Assembly (NCBI RefSeq): GCF_026262505.1
Contig: NC_067206.1
Location: forward strand, 39,631,660-39,695,659
DNA from: Trichomonas vaginalis G3
Lineage: Eukaryota; Parabasalia; Trichomonadida; Trichomonadidae
Direction: 5' to 3'
Length of the DNA stretch: 64,000 bases
The notes beneath the pieces were generated by a model that saw nothing but the letters and a program-made list of their open reading frames with translations, searched no databases and was not told the DNA's origin. This document shows positions 54,862-63,637 of the stretch, in pieces. The position numbers were made by a program, and so were the translations under genes. How positions within the stretch are numbered: position 1 is the stretch's first letter; every line of letters begins with the position of its first letter.

Positions 54862-55337
54862 TATTCAAGCATTAACATTATCGAATAATAATCCTTTGAA
54901 TCATAATCAATAATAATTGACCTTTCACCAGTTTCTATCGTTTGTTTTATTTCTTTTTGTTCCCCACTATCCGGATCGGTCATTGTAATTGTTTTTGTTA
55001 TAGTATCAGCTTTATCTTTAACTTCAATCTTTTTTCCATCGGGATATTTAAACCAAAATTCCAAAAATTCGATATTGTCAATCTGTTCATATTTTAATCT
55101 ATCAATTACATTTTTAATACCATCTGAAAATCTTATGAAATGGTCATTATATGGGTTTGATTGAACTAAATTTGAATGAAGTGAAATATAACCTGTTGAT
55201 GAATATGACACTGACTCATATTTTCTGAAAACACTAAAATTTATAACATGAATGAATTTCTTATTCGTTGAATTTATGAATTCTTGAGGTAATCTTATTC
55301 TAGTTTTATTTATCACTGGAAAATAACGCTTTACCAT
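54858..55337 (-). CDS. Unknown strand-rich protein, M2 copy B (looks whole)
   Basis: 159 residues from the ATG at 55337 (MVKRYFPVINKTRIRLPQEF). Middle: HVINFSVFRKYESVSYSSTG. C-terminal half: IKQTIETGERSIIIDYDSKD, ending in a hydrophobic LMLEY. It is the only minus-strand gene of any size in the block and overlaps its neighbour's end by 4 bp. Function unknown; virion protein likely from position. Confidence 0.5.
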   Translation of the reverse strand: MVKRYFPVINKTRIRLPQEFINSTNKKFIHVINFSVFRKYESVSYSSTGYISLHSNLVQSNPYNDHFIRFSDGIKNVIDRLKYEQIDNIEFLEFWFKYPDGKKIEVKDKADTITKTITMTDPDSGEQKEIKQTIETGERSIIIDYDSKDYYSIMLMLEY

Positions 55338-55357
55338 ATTTTTAATCGTAATAAAAA

Positions 55358-56067
55358 ATGTCAATTATCAATATTATTTCGAATAATAACTGTGAATTAA
55401 ATTTAACAGTTAGCGGAATTTATAATGTTACTCTCGTTTCTGTGAGTGGTAAATTTAATCCCATTCTTTTAGACCCTTCAGATTATATATCATTTATTAA
55501 AGATGACCATGAAAAAACGTATGATATGTATATAAATAATGTGATAGCGAAATGGGATATTAACATGATTTTAAGTTATTTAAATGAATCATTTATCGTA
55601 TGGTATGAAGAAAATTTTAAATCAAAACCGATAAACTTTTTGAACTTGATGAAATAAATAACCTTATTAAATTTCCGCTGAAAATTAAATTTTGTACTCC
55701 TCATCTTCGTTCATTGTTGGGGATATTAAATTTTGAAAAAGATGTTGGGGATGTTTTGTATTCTGACACTGGTTCCAATTTCATTTTAATCAAATGTGAT
55801 AAAGTTAATACCCCAATGAGATTTTCACATCAAACATTAGACCCTAACTCTTACCCATCAATACAAAACATTTTATCCATCAACTTAAACACATTTTCTT
55901 TATCATATCCGTTTCAATTATCCGGGAATTCATTTATTCTTCATTCAAAAGATTTATCAAATATTAAATTTAGAATAACTGACCTATTTGATTGTGATTT
56001 AGAATTTATGAATGAAATATTATGGCAATTTCAAATAGAGAAAATAGCTGATGAGATAACGGATTAA
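55358..56067 (+). pseudogene. Minor capsid (penton-like) candidate, M2 copy B (broken)
   Basis: Copy of 46827-47536, beginning about 20 bp from the divergent gene's start. About one break. Confidence 0.45.
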
Positions 56068-56091
56068 ATATTTATTTTTAAATCGTAATAA

Positions 56092-57982
56092 ATGATTAAA
56101 CAACAGCAACTTAAGGCGCAAAGCGCCCAGGTCCTTCAGACCATTACATACGCCATATATGCATATAATTCAAAGACGGCAGAACAAACGCAAAGGTTGA
56201 AATATGGAGATTTGGAGATAGTATTGAAAAATGACCATTTCGAATTCGTTTGCAAAGGTGGTGCAGTGATATCAAATATAAAAGAAATTTTATTTATGAA
56301 TTCAAAAATTAAAGGAATAACGGATGATATAACATCAATTCCACCAGAAGAACAGAGATATTACGCATTAAATGCATTTCCTAAAGTTTTGAAGATTGGA
56401 AGATTTAATTTAAATGAGGAATTCATAAAAGGTTTCCTAAATGACATAATGAAGAAAGCAGATGAGGAATATGTTAATGGTGAATTAATGAAGAAGGCAA
56501 ATTTGGTTTATGTTGATGAAAAAGATAATGAAATTAAAGAAAGGTATGGAATGGTATCATGAATGGACATCAAAGATTTTAAAACTAAAGCTGATACAGA
56601 TGGGTTTCAGGATGTTTAGACCTTAAAGCGGATAAACTTATGTTAATTGATGAGTTAATGAAGAAAGCGGATAAAGAACATACACATAACTTCTTCTCAA
56701 CTGTTTCTATAGAAAATATTGAAGGAACGGTCGAGGAACTGAGGGGATGCATTATTTATAAACCTCCTAACTTTCCACAGTTTAACATCGAATGAAAACA
56801 TAACAACGAATAAAAAAAATTAGCTGTAAAAATGTTTATGTCATGAGTAGTGAAAATAATGTTAAATTCACTGCTCAAGATTTATATGATAAGAAAGCCG
56901 ACAAAACTTATGTTAGCGATGAGTTAGAGAAGAAGGCAGATAAGGAATATGTTAACGAAATATACCAAAGTTTGATAGGAACAACAAAAAATATTGAAAC
57001 TATTGTTGGTGACTTTTCTGTCAATGAAGAAAATAAATATTTTAGATGGCAGTTTGTACAGTCCTTAAAAAATGGTACACGGTGTAAACTCATTCCGAAA
57101 AATAACAATGAAATGTATGTAAGCTATAAAAAGAATGATGGAACACAAGTTAAAGTTCCATTAGATAACAACTGTTACATAAACTTATATGGAGACGAAC
57201 AAAAGAAATATTTAAGAGTTTATGAAATGACAGATATGACATTGCCTGACCCAGCTCCAGCACCATATTATTATGACTATGGAGATGACAATAGAACACC
57301 ACATGTAGATGAACAAAAGTTAACATTATATTTAGATTATTATAGATATAAAAGATATAATGCAATAGAAAAAACGAGAATAGTATATTATTATACAGAT
57401 GACAGAAATAAATATTATAGTCAAGATTTTACCCACCCTGAAAACATAAGATTATATTATAAAAAATATTCTGACACAAACCAAAAGAAACCTGAAATAG
57501 TTGCATTATATTTTAAGTTCAAAAGAGACAATCCTATATTATCTCATATGTTTGATTTAATGAACCCAGTAGGTTCTATTTATACATCTATGGATGCAAG
57601 AGGTCCTCAAGTAATGTTTGGTGTTGGTGCATGGGAACAAATAGTCGACAAATTTTTGTATTGTGCAAACTCTTCAAAGGAAATAGGTGGAAGTAAAACG
57701 ATTTCAGGTGAAAATTTACCTGCACACAGTCACTACATAGATTTAAGCACATCTCAAGCAGGTTGGCATAAGCATAGATATTGGGATTGGTCAGGAATGA
57801 CAAAAGGTAAAGGATATGATGTTAAAGACGACGTTAAGTTTGCTATAAATTGTTACTGGAGTGACACTCAGGGAGAAGGAAACCATACACATTTCGTTTC
57901 AGGATATACACAAACAACGGGACAAAGTAAAGAATACATGCCACCTTACATGACAGTTTACGCATGGTATAGAGTTCAATGA
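56092..57982 (+). pseudogene. Fibre B of M2, with a different head (broken)
   Basis: The first ~120 codons are nearly identical to fibre A; the rest shares only the shaft style (KKADKTYVSDELEKKADKEY) and the collar (NPVGSIYTSMDARGP, GAWEQIVDKFLYC, LPAHSHY, YMPPYMTVYAWYRVQ). The head between them is Tyr/Lys/Asp-rich (LTLYLDYYRYKRYNA; KYYSQDFTHPENIRLYYKKY) and has no similarity to the propeller-like head of fibre A. A few breaks (about three). Confidence 0.7.
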
Positions 57983-58077
57983 ACGCTCAATGTTTGTAAA
58001 ACAAACTTTAGAACGGACTGAAAGTCCTGAGCTCCAAAAGAGCGAACGGCATAATTTAAATTTTTATTTTATCATAA

Positions 58078-58230
58078 ATGAAGATTCTACCATATGGTGT
58101 TATTGGAAGAGATAAAGATGGAAACCCAATATTTGATCCAAAGTTAAAATTAAAGTTACTGACAAGACAACAACTTGAAAAGTTGCTGAAACCAAAACAG
58201 GATGAGAAAATGAGAAAGAAAAAAATTTAA
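58078..58230 (+). CDS. Tiny Lys-rich protein, M2 copy B
   Basis: 50 residues; copy of 49811-49942 with an additional TRQQLEKL segment. Preceded by TTTTATTTTATCATAAATG. Confidence 0.5.
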   Translation: MKILPYGVIGRDKDGNPIFDPKLKLKLLTRQQLEKLLKPKQDEKMRKKKI

Positions 58231-58256
58231 ATTATGTAATTTTATTTTTCTCATAA

Positions 58257-58439
58257 ATGACAAAATTAATTAAGCCAACTATTTCTAAATTAATGATACC
58301 ATTGAAATCATTTCATGGAGTACTTATCCCAGGTTCTTCACAATTAGCCAGGGCAAGTGTTGTGACTCAAGGTGGAACATTAGTGAATCCATTCAAATTA
58401 TTAACTAAAGATGAACTTAATAAAATGATGAAAAAATAA
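58257..58439 (+). CDS. Tiny conserved protein, M2 copy B
   Basis: 60 residues; copy of 49986-50165. Preceded by a T-rich run and CATAAATG. Confidence 0.5.
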   Translation: MTKLIKPTISKLMIPLKSFHGVLIPGSSQLARASVVTQGGTLVNPFKLLTKDELNKMMKK

Positions 58440-58455
58440 CTGATAACAAAATTTT

Positions 58456-58560
58456 ATTTCACTGCTACCATGTTACCATATGCTACCAGGTCAATTAACT
58501 TCTCTGAAAAATGATGACAACATGACATTTTGACAACATCACTGGAGGAAGGTAAAAATA
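58456..58560 (+). repeat. Diverged single copy of the M2 iteron-like repeat
   Basis: Contains GCTACCATGTTACC, GCTACCAGGTCAATTAA and GACAACATGACATTTTGACA in the same order as the arrays beside the primase-helicase gene. Confidence 0.8.
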
Positions 58561-58612
58561 AAGTTAGTTTTAAAATTATTTTTATTTTTTTATTTTGTAT
58601 GTAAGAACAGAA

Positions 58613-59275
58613 ATGTCAGTCGAAGCAAAAACGTTCACGAACAAATCAAATGGCGAAACATTCACAAAAGGCACTTATAATGGTATTGAAGTCTTATGTA
58701 GAGACAAGGATGGTTACATTAATGCAACAAAGATGTGTCAACAGTTTAGGAAAGACTTTAGAAAGTTGTTGGAAAATAAGTCCTGGGAAGAGTATTATAA
58801 GGCATTTTGTGAAGAATATAGCAACCGCCGGAATTCCGACGGTTGCTTTTTATACAAAATTCATGCAGGAATTCCTGATGAAATCAAACTGGTTAGAGGA
58901 ACGTATGTAGACCCAAGACTTATAAACTATATAGCAATGTGGGCTTCTCCAAAATATTGCATAGCAGTTGGAAAAATTATGGACTCCATAGACAAGAAAG
59001 TTCATGAGAAATTAGATGAAGAAGAACTCGAAGATACAGTAGAGAATGCTAAACCTTTGTTCGAACAAGAAGTTAGAAAAATGCGCGAAAAACAATTAGA
59101 ACATGAACGTGAGATATGTTATGGTTATAGAGATTTTCCATACGAACTAGACCAATGGGAACAAGAAGATTTAAAGAGAGAATTTAGAGAATATGAACTC
59201 GCTAAGATAGCATTTGAAGCTGCAGAAAAGAAGTTAAAAGTTTGGGGTCGTTTTGTACAAAAATATTGTGAGTAA
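58613..59275 (+). CDS. KilA-N domain protein of M2 (looks whole)
   Basis: 220 residues from the ATG at 58613 (MSVEAKTFTNKSNGETFTKG). The KilA-N domain is clear: DGYINATKMCQQFRKDFRKL, then GTYVDPRLINYIAMWASPKY and IAVGKIMDSIDKK. A charged coiled coil follows (LFEQEVRKMREKQLEHE). Likely a DNA-binding regulator. The leader (TTTTGTATGTAAGAACAG) matches those of KilA-N genes in M1. A 28-bp near-perfect palindrome (58820-58847) lies inside the coding sequence. Confidence 0.8.
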   Translation: MSVEAKTFTNKSNGETFTKGTYNGIEVLCRDKDGYINATKMCQQFRKDFRKLLENKSWEEYYKAFCEEYSNRRNSDGCFLYKIHAGIPDEIKLVRGTYVDPRLINYIAMWASPKYCIAVGKIMDSIDKKVHEKLDEEELEDTVENAKPLFEQEVRKMREKQLEHEREICYGYRDFPYELDQWEQEDLKREFREYELAKIAFEAAEKKLKVWGRFVQKYCE

Positions 59276-59355
59276 ATGAATCATTTATTTTTATCATAAA
59301 CGACCAAAAATATATTTTATCGTTAATGGTTTCATTAATGATTTTAGGTTATTCA

Positions 59356-59690
59356 ATAATGAATTATTTTTGAAGAACTGAAGGTGCTACCATGTTGTCA
59401 TGTTGACGACATGACATTGTGTCAACATCACGAGAGGAAGGCAATAATGAATTATTTTTGAAGAACTGAAGGTGCTACCATGTTACCGGGTGCTACCAGG
59501 TCAATTAATTTCTTTTAAAAATAGTGACAACATGACATTTTGACAACAACATAGGAGGAAGGCAATAATGAATTATTTTTGAAGAACTGAAGGTGCTACC
59601 ATGTTACCGGGTGCTACCAGGTCAATTAATTTCTTTTAAAAATAGTGACAACATGACATTTTGACAACAACATAGGAGGAAGGTAAAAAT
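59356..59690 (+). repeat. Iteron-like array 3' of the primase-helicase gene
   Basis: Three tandem units of about 87-122 bp, each starting AATAATGAATTATTTTTGAA and containing GGTGCTACCATGTT, GACAACATGACATTTTGACA (or a variant) and a GAGGAAGG end. The inverted counterpart lies on the other side of the gene at 62089-62335. Positions 59276-59355 are unremarkable spacer. Confidence 0.85.
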
Positions 59691-59706
59691 AAATTCGAAT
59701 CATACT

Positions 59707-62019
59707 TTATAAAGCTTCATTTACAGGTATTTCATCATCAGTAAATGAATCCTCATTATCGTTTGGTTCAACCTGTTTATATAATCCTTTCATTTCTTCT
59801 TTCAAAACATAACACCATGTTTGTTTACAATCTATTCTTCTATGTTTCCTATCACATTTATCCTTAATACTCATTTGAAAATTGTTGTCTTTCATGTCTG
59901 ATGGTTTGCAGAATAAAGCATTTTCACACATCATACCTGCACACAATTCATCATAATGTGTATTTATCCATACATCTAAAGGATTTGATGATAATTCAAT
60001 TAAATCTTGTTTGGCTTCAGTCATCGGTATGATTCGTACATTAAATGATGAAAGGTCGTAATTGATAAAATACGTCAGTAAATTATCATAAAATTCCTTT
60101 GTGCATGAATCCATTAAATTCTTGAAGTAATCAAATTGACCCTTAAATTTATCATTAACCCTTAAAACTACATATCTTCTGTCTCCAACTTCAATTTTGA
60201 CAGGGTAGACGTTATTAGTTACCAAAATGAAGTTCGCAACGTTTTGAGCGGTTCTTCTGGGTTGATTCTTTTCATTAATTCTAATCTCATTATCCGTTAT
60301 AATTGATTTCAAAGCGTTGAAGTTTGCGAGTCTATCTTCACCTACATTCTTGAGTTCATTAAGTACAAGAAACATTTTATTTTCAACTACTGAGTTGAAA
60401 TTACCCGTTAGCTCAGCGATTTCAGTAATGTTTTTGCATGAATAACCAGCGAGAAGTTCAGAAATAATGTCAGTGAATCTGTTTTTACCTGTTCCCTGAA
60501 GTCCTTTCAAAATAATTGCTGTTTCATTCTTGATTCCAGGATGTTGAATCATTGATGCAATCCACCCAAGTAGGTATTTATACACTTCTTCATTATTATC
60601 ACAAATGGCTTCTTTAATGAAATTCATAAACATCTCAATTTTTGAGTAATCAGGCTTTTCGAGAACGTTGTATTTATAACCTTGAAACGTTGAGAAAACA
60701 TCTGGGGAAACAGATTTAAAGCAAACACCCTTAACGGTTAATGAAGACAATTGATTTAGTAGTACATCCCATGCTGTTATTGTTTTACCTTCTTCTTTAA
60801 ATAATTTAATCATTTTGAGTGACTCTTTCATGTTTGATTGAAGAACGAATGATATTTGATTCATTTTATCGTGGATATTATAGTCCTTTTGAATGAAATA
60901 TTTGTTTCCACAATCTACAAAACGGATTACACGTGATAAATCCTCAATTACTTCAGAACTGTTTTTATACTGTTGATTTTCAGCCTTGCGTCTAATATCC
61001 GTTATCAAAAACGAGTCGTCAAGTTTGATATCAAATGTTATTTTTGGCTTACGTAATAAAGGTAAAACATATTCATCATAATATTCCTTTTGATATAGTT
61101 TTAGAATCTTCACCAAAACAAATGGAGAAGTCATTAAATATGCATATCTACAACGTGCTTTTTCAAAATTACTTTTAGCATTTTCTGTTAAACTGCAGAA
61201 GTTATAAACGTTATCGTATGCTTCATTAATTAAATGATTAGGTAACGAATTAATTGCTTGAAACAGTGTGAATAATGTTATTTCTTTTTCTAAATTCATG
61301 TTTCCACCGTCATTATGTACTTCAAAATCACAGATGCCATCAACTATGCTCTGGGCAAGTTTATCGTCAATGTTTACATCTTTGTTTTCATTCATGATAG
61401 TCTTTATTTCTTCATTCTTCTGTTCAACTTTTACCTTAATATTCAAATCATTTAATATATCATTCACTGTTCTGGTTAATGTTGAATCGTAACTTCCACG
61501 AATGAATGAGTATGTATTGATTGGTTCTGTTGCATTCTTGCGAACTCTTGAATCAGCCATAACTACTAATGAACGCTTTGAATCATCCATAGAAGTCATG
61601 ATATCAATATCATAATCATTGCAGGAATAGCATTTAATCATTCTGTTCGAAACTGCATAGAAGAAATTAGTGTTGCAATAAATGTGAAGACCTCCAGAAG
61701 CGGTTTTAACGATAACATCTTTATCCGAAAGTTTTGATAAAATGTCTTTTCTAACTGTTTCTTTAAGTTCATCATTGTATGATTTATTGATATCGACATC
61801 TATAATCGTTAAATTTGGAATTTTATTTACTAATAAAGCCATACCAGTTTTCCTTCCTCTTCCTCCATCATGTTTGAGGTAGTTGTGTAAATCAATCATG
61901 TTTTCACCAATTCTTTCATTGAGGGTTTTAGTTTCTGTCATAACTAATTCCTCAACTAATGAATCAATAACTTTTTCATCAGAAACGATATAGTTGCTGT
62001 TGTTGTTTGTTGCCGTCAT
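59707..62019 (-). CDS. Primase-superfamily 3 helicase (D5-like) of M2
   Basis: 770 residues, looks whole. An archaeo-eukaryotic primase-like part is suggested by IIDVDINKSY (residues 72-81, the DxD pair) and TASGGLHIYC (106-115, the catalytic His region). A D5-type linker follows, then an SF3 helicase: Walker A GLQGTGKN (506-513), Walker B-like MFLVLNEL (549-556), motif B' region ITDNEIRINEKNQPRR, and motif C NFILVTNN (597-604). In poxviruses, virophages and many Polinton-like viruses such proteins prime and unwind DNA at the origin. Here it seems to stand in for the polymerase B of classic Polintons. Start at the ATG at 62019. Confidence 0.85.
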   Translation of the reverse strand: MTATNNNSNYIVSDEKVIDSLVEELVMTETKTLNERIGENMIDLHNYLKHDGGRGRKTGMALLVNKIPNLTIIDVDINKSYNDELKETVRKDILSKLSDKDVIVKTASGGLHIYCNTNFFYAVSNRMIKCYSCNDYDIDIMTSMDDSKRSLVVMADSRVRKNATEPINTYSFIRGSYDSTLTRTVNDILNDLNIKVKVEQKNEEIKTIMNENKDVNIDDKLAQSIVDGICDFEVHNDGGNMNLEKEITLFTLFQAINSLPNHLINEAYDNVYNFCSLTENAKSNFEKARCRYAYLMTSPFVLVKILKLYQKEYYDEYVLPLLRKPKITFDIKLDDSFLITDIRRKAENQQYKNSSEVIEDLSRVIRFVDCGNKYFIQKDYNIHDKMNQISFVLQSNMKESLKMIKLFKEEGKTITAWDVLLNQLSSLTVKGVCFKSVSPDVFSTFQGYKYNVLEKPDYSKIEMFMNFIKEAICDNNEEVYKYLLGWIASMIQHPGIKNETAIILKGLQGTGKNRFTDIISELLAGYSCKNITEIAELTGNFNSVVENKMFLVLNELKNVGEDRLANFNALKSIITDNEIRINEKNQPRRTAQNVANFILVTNNVYPVKIEVGDRRYVVLRVNDKFKGQFDYFKNLMDSCTKEFYDNLLTYFINYDLSSFNVRIIPMTEAKQDLIELSSNPLDVWINTHYDELCAGMMCENALFCKPSDMKDNNFQMSIKDKCDRKHRRIDCKQTWCYVLKEEMKGLYKQVEPNDNEDSFTDDEIPVNEAL

Positions 62020-62088
62020 TTATATAGGAATAAAAAAATAAAAATAATTTTAAAACTAACTTTATTTTTGGGCTACATCAAATTTTCT

Positions 62089-62335
62089 ATGTTGTTGTCA
62101 AAATGTCATGTTGTCACTATTTTTAAAAGAAATTAATTGACCTGGTAGCACCCGGTAACATGGTAGCACCTTCAGTTCTTCAAAAATAATTCATTATTGC
62201 CTTCCTCTCGTGATGTTGACACAATGTCATGTCGTCAACATGACAACATGGTAGCACCTTCAGTTCTTCAAAAATAATTCATTATTGCCTTCCTCCTATG
62301 TTGTTGTCAAAATGTCATGTTGTCACTGAAAAAAT
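62089..62335 (-). repeat. Iteron-like array upstream of the primase-helicase gene (inverted)
   Basis: Inverse copies of the units at 59356-59690, lying between the helicase start and the integrase stop. Together the arrays form ~250-bp inverted repeats around the gene. A role as replication origin or shared promoter/terminator is inferred. Confidence 0.85.
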
Positions 62336-63637
62336 TAAATGTTATTTAAATATAATGGAGTAATAAAATAAATCGGAATTTCTATTAATTTATTGTCAAC
62401 TTCAACTAATGCATTGCCGTTAATATATCTAACAAATTCAGCTATTGTGTCAAATCTTCGTCTTCTTTTTGTCATTGATTTATCAGTTTTTCCATAATCG
62501 AGATGAATCAAAACTTTATCCCCTTGTTTAAAATTCATGAGCCCCGAATTAATTTGTTCACATTTAACATCATTTAACCTTTCAATTTGTTTTCTAATAT
62601 ATTCCCATTCTTTTGAAATATCATTTTTCATTTCCACCGGTTTCATGTTTATTGTTCTATGCCATGTATTATTGTAATAATATACTAACTGCTGTATGAT
62701 GGAGTCATGATTTCCATCCCAGTATATCTGACCGTTAACTCCTAACGCATCTCTAAGAGTTCTCATTACCGCATCAACTATTTTATTATGAAACGTATAT
62801 GGAGAGGATGAAAAGTAAAAATTAATTTGTGGAAAATAATGAGCCATAGCTGCCTGAAATCCTTTATCACCATCACCCCTTATATTATCTACTCTTTCAT
62901 GATCTAGTAAGTATTGTATAGCTCTTCTTGTTTCCTGTTCTGTTTTCCCTTTCACTGGAATGCAATATAAATATCTGGTGTTAATGTTAATGGCAAATAA
63001 ATAAGTAACATTTCCTTTTGAATATTCTAAATGATCGATTTCGTATGAATATGGATATGGTGCAAATGAGGGGCGACCAAATTTTTCCTTTAACGGTTGA
63101 ATTTTCGGGTCAATTGGTTTATTTAATATTTTGAAATCCCTTTTAAAATCTTTTTGCTTCTTTAATGTTTGAAATGGATATAATAAAGTGAATGATGAAG
63201 GATTAACTGAAGGAGGAGGAGGTACTACTGTTGGAGGTTTTGGGGTTGCAAGTGGTTTAATTTTATCTGCTTTGATTTTGGATTTCATTCCTCCTTTCAT
63301 TAATTCTGGATGTATTTTATTCATTTGTTTTAAATATGCTGTATATAAAGGTTTGATATACTTTCCCGCTTCGAGTTTATGTTGAAGGATGAATTCCAAA
63401 AGTTGATCTTCATTTAAAAGTTGGGTTGAACACGGTTTAACTAATGAATCATAAATTAAAGCTTGTGCTTCATTTATGGTCTGAATGACCTGGGTGTTTT
63501 GCACTTTTAACTTTTGTTCCTTTGTTTTTTGCGGCTCAGGATTATATAATTTATATAATTCATCAATATCTTCTTCTGTTAATATAGGGTGTCCAAAGGT
63601 GTGTTTAGCACAAACCTGAATACTGCGAATAGAAATA
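62335..63637 (-). pseudogene. Retroviral-type integrase of M2, 5' end displaced by a mariner
   Basis: Over 430 codons are open. The charged N-terminal part includes SQ/KQ-rich and Pro-rich stretches (PPTVVPPPPSVNPSS). The rve core follows: YEIDHLEYSKGNVTYLFAIN with the first acidic residue, NIRGDGDKGFQAAMAHYFPQ with the second, then TFHNKIVDAVMRTLRDALGV. A C-terminal SH3/chromo-like tail includes KQGDKVLIHLDYGK. Same family as the M1 integrase but well diverged. The reading frame runs into the mariner boundary at 63637. Confidence 0.8.

Larger units (their letters stand above)
50306..58462 (+). repeat. Structural block of M2, copy B of a tandem duplication
   Basis: Second copy of 41777-50184; homology ends in both near the sequence TGATAACAAAATTTTATTT. 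Most genes are nearly identical to copy A; the fibre middle is unrelated. Confidence 0.93.
40074..63637. mobile_element. Polinton-like element M2 (fossil), duplicated structural block
   Basis: About 23.6 kb of virus-like genes: capsid protein, packaging ATPase, minor-capsid candidate, fibres, KilA-N, primase-helicase and integrase. The left terminus was not identified (somewhere in 38.8-40.07 kb) and the right is cut by a mariner at 63637. A block of ~8.4 kb occurs twice in tandem (41777-50184 and 50306-58462), with 1-2% or so difference outside the fibre gene. Roughly a dozen breaks are spread over the two copies, while the primase-helicase, one capsid copy and the KilA-N gene look whole. 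No polymerase B is seen in the window. Confidence 0.85.
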
